Shown here piece by piece: positions 1 to 7,999 of a stretch of 64,000 nucleotides of DNA. Position 1 is the first letter of the stretch; the number at the start of each line of letters is the position of its first letter. The notes below the pieces were generated by a model. The model was given only the letters and a program-made list of their open reading frames with translations, was not told the DNA's origin and did not search any database. Source of the DNA: Clostridiales bacterium (lineage in GTDB: Bacteria; Bacillota; Clostridia; Saccharofermentanales; Saccharofermentanaceae); assembly GCA_017561715.1 (NCBI GenBank), contig JAFZBN010000018.1:62001-126000 (forward strand), in the 5' to 3' direction. The position numbers were made by a program, and so were the translations under genes.

Positions 1-851
1 GATTTAATTGCCTTTCTAGCTGCCGAAGCACCAACCGCTTTCCAGTCGATACTATCCCACTCAATCTCATCCATGTCGGTCGACGTGAGTTTTAGAATCA
101 TATCCTCGCCTGCAAGGATCGTGCCGACAGCAGTACCGACCAATTGTACAGCCGCTATAACTAATAAAAATCCACTCACAGGAGTAGCAATATTCAAAGC
201 AGCAAATATCAAAAATGCGGTCGCAGTTGCAAAAGCAAAAATAGAAGATATTGTGCCCGAAGGATCTATCTCATCTGTTGCACCAGTAAATGCTCCAAAC
301 AATGAGCCTACTATAGCTCCACCCTTCGCAAATTGTATTGATTTAGGAGCTGCACTTGCAACAATATTCCTAATCAGTTTAGTTTGTCCGACCTTTTTAA
401 GGACTACAAGCGTTACTATTACACCTGTTCCAAGAGAAACCTCTGTCAGTAAAGCTTTAAGGTCAGCTGTATCCTCACACAAGACATTAGTTTGACTATT
501 TTCCGCAAAATCTTCAATGTGATCTTCTGAGACATATGTTGTTTTACATATTTGAACGTCTTCAATGGACTCTTCTTCAAGAAGAAGCTCGGTAATCGTA
601 TTTTCCGCTAGCACTATCTCTTCCAAATAGATCTCTTCTGTAATATACTCATCCAAGTAATACTCTGAAAATATATCTTCACCTATTTCATCTTCAACGA
701 ATGTCTCTTCGTCAAGAATCTCTTCGTCAATGTAATCCTGCTTTTTATAGGACGAAGCGGATTTCTTCGTTTTATTGGTGCAAGCCGACAAAACAAAGGA
801 AATGACCAAAAGAATTGATAATACTTTAACTGATCTACTATGCACCCTCAT
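1..851 (-). CDS. Lipoprotein, C-terminus beyond window edge (partial)
   Basis: The frame is open from an ATG at 851, preceded by a GGAGAT ribosome-binding site, to the window edge (283 codons, no stop). A lipoprotein signal peptide is visible: basic start, hydrophobic core, and a VLSAC lipobox with Cys24. Residues about 35-120 are very rich in Glu, Asp and Ile. They are followed by hydrophobic, Gly/Ala-rich segments (about 138-155, 178-195 and 210-260) that could be membrane-associated. The last visible residues read about DEIEWDSIDWKAVGASAARK. I do not recognise the family. Acidic, Gly-zipper-like lipoproteins can carry a C-terminal effector domain, but that part lies outside the window. Confidence 0.75.
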   Translation of the reverse strand, partial: MRVHSRSVKVLSILLVISFVLSACTNKTKKSASSYKKQDYIDEEILDEETFVEDEIGEDIFSEYYLDEYITEEIYLEEIVLAENTITELLLEEESIEDVQICKTTYVSEDHIEDFAENSQTNVLCEDTADLKALLTEVSLGTGVIVTLVVLKKVGQTKLIRNIVASAAPKSIQFAKGGAIVGSLFGAFTGATDEIDPSGTISSIFAFATATAFLIFAALNIATPVSGFLLVIAAVQLVGTAVGTILAGEDMILKLTSTDMDEIEWDSIDWKAVGASAARKAIK

Positions 852-1339
852 AATATCTCCCAAAACACTTCTACTTACTGTAATTATACTATCGTAATCA
901 GCCTTTTCTTTTTGTCCGATCAATGATTTACTGTTTTTTCACACATTGTTCACTCATAAACGCAGGCTTAATTCACACACAATAAGTGAACATCTAAATT
1001 CTAATATGTTGGAAGCCGGATAGGTTTCCTAATCCGGCTTCTCTTTGTCAGTGGCTCGAAAACTAAAGAAGGTGAACACTATGGGTACAAGTATTGCCAC
1101 TACCCACTGACTATGGCACTACTTTCATATTCAGATTTGTGTCGGAGACGAGAAAAAGACCACTCAGAGGATAACGTTATTGATGTCACTACATCTCCGA
1201 CTATGACATCAGCTTTTTGCTTTGAAGGACCTGGACTAATTCTGTCCTTCAGCATCTACAATATAACAAATAAATTATCCAATTATTTGGCCTGGATTAC
1301 CACTTAAGATCTTCTCAAAAAGCATAATTGCTTTGCAAA
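852..1339. other. 488-nt intergenic stretch with two inverted repeats and a doubtful small ORF
   Basis: No convincing gene. It holds an 8-bp inverted repeat (TGTTCACT at 947-954, AGTGAACA at 985-992) and a strong hairpin at 1012-1041. At 1081-1110 there is a 9-codon ORF (MGTSIATTH) behind an AGAAGGTG site. Just after it, at 1113-1307, is a 64-codon plus-strand frame starting MALLSYSDL. That start faintly resembles small holin-like peptides, but the rest is not hydrophobic, so I treat it as unsupported or decayed. Confidence 0.4.
1012..1041 (+). terminator. Strong hairpin, possible terminator
   Basis: GAAGCCGGAT pairs with ATCCGGCTTC. The inner AGG/CCT pairs continue the stem to about 13 bp, with one bulged A and a TTT loop. 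It is followed on the plus strand by TCTTTGTC, a weak T-tract; the minus strand has no T-tract. It lies between the exonuclease gene and the lipoprotein gene, both minus strand. Confidence 0.4.
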
Positions 1340-2044
1340 CTATGTGTTCCGAGTAAACTTGCACTCAGGATAATTCAAACATCCCAAAAACTCACCATAC
1401 TTGCCATTTCTCTTGATCAGAGAACTCCCACATTGAGGGCACCGCAACGTACTGGGAACTATACCGGATATAGATCCTCCACAGAACTGCGGAAGCGATT
1501 TCATTTCTTTCCCTAAACACTCGAACACCTTCTGATTCATACGGCAATCATTGAGAGCTCGGTGTGCACCTGCAGCAGAGATTCCATAATAGTCGGCAAG
1601 ATTGCCAAGGGAGTAACTTCCCAAGCCCTTCAGGATTCTTTGTGCCAGCTGTAGCGTATCGATAAAATCATTTCCTACAGTCTTTCCCCAATATGTCTGC
1701 GCATCACGATAAATAAACTTTAGGTCAAATCTACAGATGTTATGTCCGACGAGAACTTCGTCGCCTGCAAACTTAAGGAAATCAGAAAGGGCAGTCTTGA
1801 AACATGGGCTGTCTTTAACCATATCATCACTGATGCCATGAATACCGACAACAATGCTCGGAATATGTCGTTCAGGATTGACCAGTGTTGTGAATTCATC
1901 TACGATCTGACCTCCGCTGACCTTGACTGCGGAGATCTCAACTACCGCGTCTGAATGGCAGGATGTACCCGTCGTTTCCAGGTCAAACACCACATAGTCC
2001 GAAATATAAGTATTCAATTTGTTCCCACACTTTTTTGATAACAA
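1340..2044 (-). CDS. DnaQ/PolC-type 3'-5' exonuclease with C-terminal topoisomerase-type zinc finger
   Basis: A DEDDh exonuclease that would remove nucleotides from DNA 3' ends. The motifs are DLETTG (D21, E23), HNICRFD (D107) and HRALND (H161, D166). Residues 202-228 form a Cys4 finger (CPQC...C...C) like those at the C-terminus of topoisomerase I. This two-domain form is common in Clostridia as a stand-alone exonuclease, separate from the polymerase III epsilon chain. The start is probably TTG at 2044 behind AAAGGA. It lies 21 nt downstream of the next gene, probably in the same transcript. The physiological substrate is unknown. Confidence 0.85.
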   Translation of the reverse strand: MLSKKCGNKLNTYISDYVVFDLETTGTSCHSDAVVEISAVKVSGGQIVDEFTTLVNPERHIPSIVVGIHGISDDMVKDSPCFKTALSDFLKFAGDEVLVGHNICRFDLKFIYRDAQTYWGKTVGNDFIDTLQLAQRILKGLGSYSLGNLADYYGISAAGAHRALNDCRMNQKVFECLGKEMKSLPQFCGGSISGIVPSTLRCPQCGSSLIKRNGKYGEFLGCLNYPECKFTRNT

Positions 2045-2065
2045 TATTTCTTGATTCCTTTCTTC

Positions 2066-2611
2066 TCATTCAAATGCTTTTTTTGTTGATTTTATTATTT
2101 CATTCTTGGGCACTAAGTATTTACCAGCGAGTTTTTTTATCTTTCTGATCTTAACGTATCTGATACCTTCTTGTTTCATAGAAGCGATCAAGTATTCTTC
2201 CGTCTTTTTCTCGCCTACATCAATTCCTTTTTCATACAAATCCCTTACTAGTTCTTTCTTTGTTTTATTCGTCATCATATCTGATGAAAGCTCAAACGAA
2301 ACAACACATTTGGGCATATTAATCTTATCGATTGTATCCTCATCAATTCCAATCTCTCGCATTGCTTCAATGATAGATCTAAACTTATTCTGTCTCCCCA
2401 CTTCAAATCCAGAACAATACGATTTTTGAAAGCATTTTCGACCTTTCATCGAATTGCGCATATTTTGGCCCAATTCGTTGGCTTTTTGAACCGCAAAATC
2501 CAGTAACTCAGGAACCATTTGGGTTGCCTTTATCACAGCCCATCCTGTAGCCGCATCAATGGCTGCCTCAACTATTTCTTCCGCTGCTTCTTTCAATTTA
2601 TCCTTAATCAC
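2066..2611 (-). CDS. Hypothetical protein, 181 aa
   Basis: I do not recognise this protein. Residues 1-50 are predicted helical and amphipathic (rich in Ala, Glu and Ile). Then comes a Cys-containing stretch (KCFQKSYCSGFEVGRQNKF, about 60-77). The second half is Lys/Glu-rich with regular helical spacing. There is no signal peptide or clear membrane segment. It lies between the macrodomain gene and the exonuclease gene on the same strand with short gaps, so it is likely cotranscribed with them. Confidence 0.6.
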   Translation of the reverse strand: MIKDKLKEAAEEIVEAAIDAATGWAVIKATQMVPELLDFAVQKANELGQNMRNSMKGRKCFQKSYCSGFEVGRQNKFRSIIEAMREIGIDEDTIDKINMPKCVVSFELSSDMMTNKTKKELVRDLYEKGIDVGEKKTEEYLIASMKQEGIRYVKIRKIKKLAGKYLVPKNEIIKSTKKAFE

Positions 2612-2671
2612 AGTTTTCTCCTTTCACCAAACACCATAGTATACGCGTAGTTTTCCAAGTAAGTGCGTAAT

Positions 2672-3229
2672 CTAGAAAACACAGTCATCACTTTCATCAT
2701 GGTTACGATTAAACTCTCCTATTGCTTCCGCCATCTCAGAATCACTATATGCGCAGAGTTTAACATCAAGCTCATATCCAGGATAGTCTTCTACGAAATT
2801 CTTGTATGCACGAAGACACTGCTTTGTAGATTCAGCTACCGGATTTCTTAAGGGTCCTCCAAAAATGCCAGAGCTGATCAACGGAAAAGCGATGCTGTGA
2901 TACTCATTATCCATCATTGTGCAAAGCGAGTTGTAATATGCAAAGTAGAGTTCTTTGAATGCTTTCGGTTTATTGGAAAAGTTGGGACCTACTGCGTGAA
3001 TAATTGCTTTTGCATTCTTCATATTGAACGCTGGCGTAATAACAGCATCTCCGTCTCGAAGTGGTGTCTTATACTTTCGGCAGGCCTCGGCAAGTTCAGC
3101 GCTTCCAGCTCTTTTAAAGAGCACTCCGCAGATTCCACCGCCTTCCCACAATCCGCTATTTGCAGCATTGACTACAACATCAACGTTCTGATCTGCACAT
3201 GAACCGTGTATCAATTCAATCTTACTCAT
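2672..3229 (-). CDS. Macrodomain protein (ADP-ribose binding / O-acetyl-ADP-ribose deacetylase-like)
   Basis: A single macrodomain that binds or hydrolyses ADP-ribose derivatives. Key features are VNAANSGL (residues about 20-26), the glycine loop EGGGICG (29-35) that contacts the distal ribose, HAVGPNF (about 78) and FPLISSGIFGGP (about 114-125), the phosphate-binding loop. At 185 aa it is of normal single-domain length. The start ATG has a TAGGAG site just upstream. A second macrodomain protein and an ADP-ribosylglycohydrolase lie within 3.5 kb on the same strand, suggesting a shared role in removing or sensing ADP-ribosyl groups. Confidence 0.88.
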   Translation of the reverse strand: MSKIELIHGSCADQNVDVVVNAANSGLWEGGGICGVLFKRAGSAELAEACRKYKTPLRDGDAVITPAFNMKNAKAIIHAVGPNFSNKPKAFKELYFAYYNSLCTMMDNEYHSIAFPLISSGIFGGPLRNPVAESTKQCLRAYKNFVEDYPGYELDVKLCAYSDSEMAEAIGEFNRNHDESDDCVF

Positions 3230-3370
3230 ATTGTTCTCCTATGAATCAACCGACTGCATCAGCACGTCTCATCTTATCTAACACAATAATATTACTACTT
3301 GATACTTGTGATTTTTGATGTCCCTTGTAAAAAATGCGTAAATATCTCTCGTGGATGCAAGGCCGCCTCT

Positions 3371-3949
3371 TCAGGAGGCCTCATCATTTTCTCCGAAATA
3401 GTCATCGTCTCGAAGAAAGCAGATGTTTCCGTTCTCGTCTTCGAAGATGACCATGTTCTCGTGTCCATCGTCACGTAGCTCGATGGATTCTTCTTCGAAG
3501 TCTCCAAAGAGTCTGCACCTAATATTGTGTGTCGCAGTCTTGACGAACCTCAGTAAAGCTCTCTTTGTAGGCTCATCAAAAGGACCTTGAGGCACATGCT
3601 GCAAAAACTCCTTTATGGTCTTGAGTTCCTCATTACGAGCTTTACGATATTGACTAAGGGTTACAGTCCTCTCTTTTGAAAGAGGTGCGTTCTCCGGTTG
3701 ACTCTGTGCTACCGCACCCTGTTTTCCATTAAGATATTTCTTCCGAAACTCTTTGATGACCTCTACATCCTCCTTCTTCCAATACCTGGTGTTTCGGTTG
3801 CCGATTCTGACAAAGTCCGGAAGCATCTTTGCCAGTTCGCTGTCAGGGTTGTCTTTTTTGAACTTGTAGTAAGCACCGATGGTAGACACGCTGCATCCGA
3901 TAAGCTTACTGAGTTCTGTTACTGTGATGAATTCTGTGTTTTTTCCCAT
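3371..3949 (-). CDS. Putative MerR-like helix-turn-helix DNA-binding protein, 192 aa
   Basis: Residues 8-70 (TVTELSKLIGCSVSTIGAYY ... RYWKKEDVEVIKEFRKKY) read as a MerR/excisionase-type winged helix: a helix-turn-helix, a wing with an RIGNRNTRYW strand, and a following helix. The remaining part is charged and ends in an acidic tail (DENGNICFLRDDDYFGENDE) with no domain I know. The start has a GGAGGAG site. A local regulator of the flanking ADP-ribose genes is plausible but is inferred from position only. An imperfect GGCC-rich hairpin (3361-3383) overlaps the stop codon. Confidence 0.6.
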   Translation of the reverse strand: MGKNTEFITVTELSKLIGCSVSTIGAYYKFKKDNPDSELAKMLPDFVRIGNRNTRYWKKEDVEVIKEFRKKYLNGKQGAVAQSQPENAPLSKERTVTLSQYRKARNEELKTIKEFLQHVPQGPFDEPTKRALLRFVKTATHNIRCRLFGDFEEESIELRDDGHENMVIFEDENGNICFLRDDDYFGENDEAS

Positions 3950-4051
3950 AGAAGTACTCCTCCTCGATAAATGTTGATCTAATCGTTTCGTTCAAAAGTG
4001 CCTGGAGGGCGGTTTCTTGGTCATTGAACCCAATGATAGCAAATCAGCCGT

Positions 4052-4063
4052 CCGAATATTCGG
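4052..4063. promoter_or_regulatory. 12-bp perfect palindrome CCGAATATTCGG
   Basis: A perfect palindrome in the 169-nt gap between the ADP-ribosylglycohydrolase stop and the start of the DNA-binding protein gene (about 100 nt upstream of that start). It could be an operator for the DNA-binding protein; there is no other evidence. Confidence 0.25.
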
Positions 4064-4095
4064 TCTACATAGCTCTTGACATCAAACTCGACGCC

Positions 4096-4134
4096 GAATT
4101 ATTAATCTATTTAATATTTCATACCTTTTGTTCG
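4096..4134. repeat. Copy of the dispersed AT-rich palindromic repeat (single unit)
   Basis: GAATTATTAATCTATTTAAT continuing to TTGTTCG matches the unit of the tandem array at 29041-29285: an inverted-repeat core (ATTAAT...TTTAATATT) followed about 20 nt later by GTTCG. It overlaps the end of the ADP-ribosylglycohydrolase gene and supplies that gene's stop codon and last residues (EQKV). Confidence 0.65.
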
Positions 4135-5417
4135 GCTTCCTTCTGCTGGTCGAAAATCTGAAGCACCATTTTCAAGTTCGTTTTATCCAGTGCAAGAGGT
4201 CTTCCGAACGGATTGATGACCACTCCAGTGACGATGTCGCAGCGAAGGCCTTCCCGAAGGATATCCTCGATATCCACGTTAATGGTAATCATGGCTCCTT
4301 CGCTCTTGTCGCGTTCTTCAACATCCGTGAAGAGCGCGATCCAATTCTCGCGCTTGTCATTAAGGACGTAGTGGAACCGCAAACGAATGTCTTCGTTTAG
4401 AGTGAACCTCGTGCCGCGCACAAGCGTGTCGGGATTAATGACCCGTGTCGCGCCGGAAACATCCCGCATCAGTGTGTAAGCCTGCTCCTTGAAGTGCATG
4501 AGGCTGATAAGTTCCACGCAGACGCGGATGAAGTCGTCATCATCTCTTGTGTCGAGTGCCTTGTTGATAAGCTCTTTGAGGTCCTTATGGTTGATTTCTT
4601 CAGCGGTCTCCTCGCCAGAAAGATCGCAAAGCTTCATGTAGAACTCTTCCATCAGGTTATTGATGTCTTCTTCGAGATATTTTCTGCCCGTGTCCAGGAT
4701 TTCCATCGGGATTCCGTAAGCCGCTTCCGCGATGGCTCCAGCGATAGCGCCGAGTGTATCGGTATCTCCGCCGATGCACATGACGTTCCGGATAGTGTCT
4801 TCGTAGCCTTTTCCCTCCAGATAGCACGTGATGGCTTCTGGTACGGAATGCATGCAGTCCTCTACGTGATGATATTTTGGCGCGATTTCTGCCAAGGTGC
4901 TTTTGAGGTTATAGCCGAACTCCGTTTCGATATAGTCGCGGATTTCTCTCACCGTTGCTACGTGGCGAGCCATGAAGATGGCTGCCGCAACTGCTTCTGC
5001 GCCTTTGATTCCTTCCGGATGATTATGCGTGACTTCCGCAGTCCAGCGAGCAACCTCGCGGGTTTTCTCCATAGTGTCGTAATACCAGCCGACCGGGGAG
5101 ACTCGCATGGCGGAGCCGTTTCCGTAGCTTCCGTAAGGTTTTGTGTCGTCCCCGAGGACCCATCCGATGAACCTTCCGCCATATCCGGCATAGGGATAGC
5201 GTCTTCCCCACTTTTTCATGGACTGGATGAGGGTCTTCTTAAATGTCTCCTCATCCTCATCCCCTGCCTGAAGAAGTGCTTCTGCGACCGCGCACGTCAT
5301 GACAGTGTCATCCGTGAACTTGTCTCTTTTTGTAAAGAGTTTGAATTCCTTGCTCTTCGGGCCTCTGTCAAACTCAAACTTGCTGCCGATAATGTCTCCG
5401 ATAATTGCTCCAAACAT
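4119..5417 (-). CDS. ADP-ribosylglycohydrolase (ARH/DraG family) fused to an SseB-like domain
   Basis: Residues 1-260 are an ADP-ribosylglycohydrolase, a di-magnesium enzyme that cleaves ADP-ribose from proteins or nucleic acids. The metal-site motifs are visible: GDIIGS (7-12), FTDDT (34-38) and GGDTDTLGA (about 215-223). Residues about 275-432 form a separate domain resembling the SseB N-terminal fold, with IALFTDVEE, a DIEDILREGL segment and GVVINPFGRPLALD. ARH proteins of about 260-300 aa normally lack this, so the 432-aa length reflects a fusion. It neighbours two macrodomain proteins. The C-terminal end runs into a copy of the palindromic repeat. Confidence 0.88.
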   Translation of the reverse strand: MFGAIIGDIIGSKFEFDRGPKSKEFKLFTKRDKFTDDTVMTCAVAEALLQAGDEDEETFKKTLIQSMKKWGRRYPYAGYGGRFIGWVLGDDTKPYGSYGNGSAMRVSPVGWYYDTMEKTREVARWTAEVTHNHPEGIKGAEAVAAAIFMARHVATVREIRDYIETEFGYNLKSTLAEIAPKYHHVEDCMHSVPEAITCYLEGKGYEDTIRNVMCIGGDTDTLGAIAGAIAEAAYGIPMEILDTGRKYLEEDINNLMEEFYMKLCDLSGEETAEEINHKDLKELINKALDTRDDDDFIRVCVELISLMHFKEQAYTLMRDVSGATRVINPDTLVRGTRFTLNEDIRLRFHYVLNDKRENWIALFTDVEERDKSEGAMITINVDIEDILREGLRCDIVTGVVINPFGRPLALDKTNLKMVLQIFDQQKEAEQKV

Positions 5418-5488
5418 ACTTGATACCGTCCTTTCTTTGCCTTTGGGCTTGCTTTCTGGTATCAGTGTATATTCTTCGGGAACGAATT

Positions 5489-5509
5489 AGGTCTCCCGGC
5501 GGGAGACCT
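5489..5509. terminator. Hairpin terminator between convergently read signals
   Basis: AGGTCTCCC-GGC-GGGAGACCT is a perfect 9-bp GC-rich stem followed on the plus strand by TTTTGTTTTT. It lies 8 nt past the stop codon of the minus-strand macrodomain gene, whose transcript has an A-tract before the stem but few U residues after it. It probably terminates transcription in both directions, and best in the plus direction. Confidence 0.65.
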
Positions 5510-5517
5510 TTTTGTTT

Positions 5518-6612
5518 TTACATGAGAAGCGGCTGATCGCAGATAAACAGTATGTCGTTGATCTTATCGATATTGTAGTTTTCCTCCAAGATAAACTTGA
5601 TCACGAGCTTATCTCGTTTGCTATACTGATTGAATCCGAAATCCGCGCTGGCGAGCAGTTCCTGGGCTTCGTGTAGATCCAGGTGAAGCCCGATGCAAAG
5701 CTGCAGGACCGTTTTCTTCAGTGGTTTCTTTGTGTCTCCGCACAGTATCTTGGAGAATGCGCCTTTTGAGATGTTGGATCGTTTGTACGCGGTGACGTTG
5801 TCGATGGCTTTTTCGTTCAGGAGCTTGATCAGGTGTGTCTGGAAAGACAGGTCTTCTGATGCGTCTTTTTTGTAATCTTCTGCGCGAAAAGCACTTGTCC
5901 CCGGGGATTGTTTTCCTTCTTTTTCGTTTCTGCGTTCTTTGTTTTCTTTTCCGATATTGCGAGTGATGTGTTGAAGTTCCATCTCTTGAATACGGTATCT
6001 GCTACGGCCGTAAAGCTCATCTTCTCTGCTGTATCTACTGTATCCTTCGCTCTTGTATTCTTTTCTGTGGGCTTCCTTGATCTGTTCATCGTCAATGAAG
6101 GATTCGACTTCGGAGAAGATGTTTCTGGAGAGAATAAATGCGCTGTCGTCGAAGATGACGAGTTTGACTGTCATGTCCGTATCTTCTCGCATCAGGAAAG
6201 ATCGGATCTCGTTGGTCGCGATCGTGAGGGCTTCTGCTTTCGGAAATCCATATACGCCGGTTGCGATGAGCGGGAATGCAATGCTCTTGCATCCGAGTTC
6301 TGCGGCTTTGGTCAGTGATTTCTCATAGCAGCTTCGAAGAATGTCGAATTCCCCGTGATTTCCATCGATCCATGCCGGGCCAACAGTGTGAATGATATGC
6401 TTCGCTTTAAGACAGAAAGCAGGAGTAACTGCCACGTTGCCTGGTTCGATCGCACCAATCTTCTTACGAGCATCCAGAAGCAGCTTCTCTCCTGCGGCAT
6501 GATAGATCGCCGAATCCGTCCCCGCCGCATAGATCGGCTCCGGATTCGCCGTATTCACGATCGCATCCGCTTTCACTTTAGTTATATCGTTACGAATGAT
6601 CTGGAATGGCAT
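5518..6612 (-). CDS. Macrodomain protein with C-terminal XRE-like helix-turn-helix domain, 364 aa
   Basis: Residues 1-180 are a macrodomain: IVNTANPEP (18-26), HTVGPAW (about 75) and FPLIATGVYGFP (about 112). The catalytic glycine loop, usually GGGTDxAI, reads YAAGTDSAIYHAAG (28-41), so two of the three glycines are alanines. Residues about 180-250 are a charged linker. Residues about 255-364 look like a helical DNA-binding-like module (NISKGAFSKILCGDTKKPLK), a pairing common in Lachnospiraceae macrodomain proteins. It starts 8 nt after the upstream gene, so the two are cotranscribed. Hydrolase activity may be reduced by the loop change; this is inference. Confidence 0.85.
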   Translation of the reverse strand: MPFQIIRNDITKVKADAIVNTANPEPIYAAGTDSAIYHAAGEKLLLDARKKIGAIEPGNVAVTPAFCLKAKHIIHTVGPAWIDGNHGEFDILRSCYEKSLTKAAELGCKSIAFPLIATGVYGFPKAEALTIATNEIRSFLMREDTDMTVKLVIFDDSAFILSRNIFSEVESFIDDEQIKEAHRKEYKSEGYSRYSREDELYGRSRYRIQEMELQHITRNIGKENKERRNEKEGKQSPGTSAFRAEDYKKDASEDLSFQTHLIKLLNEKAIDNVTAYKRSNISKGAFSKILCGDTKKPLKKTVLQLCIGLHLDLHEAQELLASADFGFNQYSKRDKLVIKFILEENYNIDKINDILFICDQPLLM

Positions 6613-6620
6613 GATTGCTA

Positions 6621-7772
6621 TTATGATACGTAATACAGTTTTCCGGCTTCGACAACCATCTTTACGTCTTCTTCAAACTGGTTGCCAGAAGCAGCGGCCA
6701 GTTCCTCATAGTTTTCTTTTGTTTGGTTTTCTATCAAGCCGATCACTTCGTCAGAGATAGCATCTTCACTGATTTTATTTGCTAATGCTCCGATCGGAAT
6801 TCGTTTTGCAGCATCAAAGACACCTCCGACACGCTTGTGCTTTTTCTCTTTCAAATCAACATTGAAGAAACCAATGTTTTTCATGTGCCAATCGCGTAGT
6901 TCTTTTCGTACAGTTATTACTTCCGGCAGAGTCATGTCATAATTGGAATAGCTGTTTTCCCGAGAAACAACACCCAGATTGAATGTAAATGTGAGTTCGG
7001 ATATCTGTCTCAACAACAGAATAAGGATCTGCTGGTACTGATACCATTTCTCAATATGGGCAGTATAGTCAACATAACTCTTGAAAAACTTGCGTTCCTT
7101 AACCATCTCTGTCTTAATAGCAGAATCAGCCTGGATGAGAAGATCGACACATTTATTCTCTTGAGATTTAAGATTGATCAATTCACGGTTGCGATAATCC
7201 TTATCTTTCAGCACTTCCGACTGATATTTCGTTATTCTCTGAATTTCCCCAATGAGTCTTTTAACTGTGCCTTCATACTGAGTATCTTGAAAATCGGAGA
7301 TTCGTGATACCGAGAGATTCAGTTCACCAAGCTGATCATTGGCTTTTTTCAACATTCCGACCGCTACGACAAGAACACCAAGGCTCGCAACCTGAGCAAC
7401 CGATCCACTCATTTGAAGTGCTTTTGCTAGATCTTCATTCTTTATTACTTCACGAAATTTCTGAAGGGTGTCTTTGGATATTGTCAATGAACTAGTTATT
7501 CCAAGGGCATTTTTAGTTCCCTTAACCTTTTTATCCAATTCACCATTCGTGCACTGGTTGATCAGTTCATAAATCAGGTTATCTTCGATACATATCTTGT
7601 TCTCGTTTTCCGGATCGTTAAGAGATTTGCCGTCCTTAAATTTTAAAGTCATGGCGTTCTCTAATCCGCCTAGCGCACGAGCACCAACTGCTTCAGCGAC
7701 AGCTCCTCCAACAGAACCTGATTCCGTATTCTTCCCTTTACCAAAAATCTTGCCCAATAAACCTTCGCCCAC
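6621..7772 (-). CDS. Hypothetical helical protein, 383 aa
   Basis: I do not recognise this protein. The start is GTG at 7772 with an AAGGAG site. The N-terminus is Gly/Ala-rich (about 18-38). A hydrophobic helix lies at about 117-140 (QVASLGVLVVAVGMLKKAN). It is followed by long heptad-like helices (about 145-250, KRLIGEIQRITKYQSEVLKD). This layout, with one hydrophobic segment inside long helices, resembles alpha-helical pore-forming or membrane-binding proteins, but I see no diagnostic motif. It is translationally close (8 nt) to the downstream macrodomain gene, so the two products may act together. Confidence 0.55.
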   Translation of the reverse strand: MGEGLLGKIFGKGKNTESGSVGGAVAEAVGARALGGLENAMTLKFKDGKSLNDPENENKICIEDNLIYELINQCTNGELDKKVKGTKNALGITSSLTISKDTLQKFREVIKNEDLAKALQMSGSVAQVASLGVLVVAVGMLKKANDQLGELNLSVSRISDFQDTQYEGTVKRLIGEIQRITKYQSEVLKDKDYRNRELINLKSQENKCVDLLIQADSAIKTEMVKERKFFKSYVDYTAHIEKWYQYQQILILLLRQISELTFTFNLGVVSRENSYSNYDMTLPEVITVRKELRDWHMKNIGFFNVDLKEKKHKRVGGVFDAAKRIPIGALANKISEDAISDEVIGLIENQTKENYEELAAASGNQFEEDVKMVVEAGKLYYVS

Positions 7773-7785
7773 GATCTAAATCTCC

Positions 7786-7799
7786 TTGCATTAATGCAA
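7786..7799. promoter_or_regulatory. 14-bp palindrome TTGCATTAATGCAA next to a ribosome-binding site
   Basis: A perfect palindrome ending 13 nt before the GTG start at 7772; on the minus strand its last bases merge with the AAGGAG ribosome-binding site. A second inverted repeat, GTTC-N7-GAAC, lies at 7820-7834, and a TATAAT-like -10 box is a little further upstream. A protein bound here would block transcription or translation of the 6621-7772 / 5518-6612 pair. Confidence 0.35.
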
Positions 7800-7999
7800 C
7801 GCTTATTTGTTAATGTGATGTTCCGAAATAGAACAACTTAATTATATATCAAACAGGGAAACTGAGATAATTACTTTCAAAGAATTAACGGTATCTTCAC
7901 ATTCCGCGAAAAGCATACAAAACACTTTCCCAGGTTTCTTACTCAAAACCGGAACTGAAAGCTGACAAAAAAGTAGTACCAAGCTACCCGAATTATAGA

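Noticed and set aside
73..495. 140-codon plus-strand frame at the window start
   Set aside because: It is antisense to the lipoprotein frame 1-851, which has a ribosome-binding site, signal peptide and lipobox.
1113..1307. 64-aa plus-strand protein
   Set aside because: Only the first nine residues resemble small holin-like peptides; the rest is not hydrophobic and there is no good ribosome-binding site.
3360..3383. GGCC-rich hairpin as terminator
   Set aside because: It is imperfect, overlaps the stop codon and has no T-tract on either strand.
4494..5423. 309-codon plus-strand frame opposite the ADP-ribosylglycohydrolase gene
   Set aside because: Shadow of a real gene with clear motifs on the other strand; no start signal.
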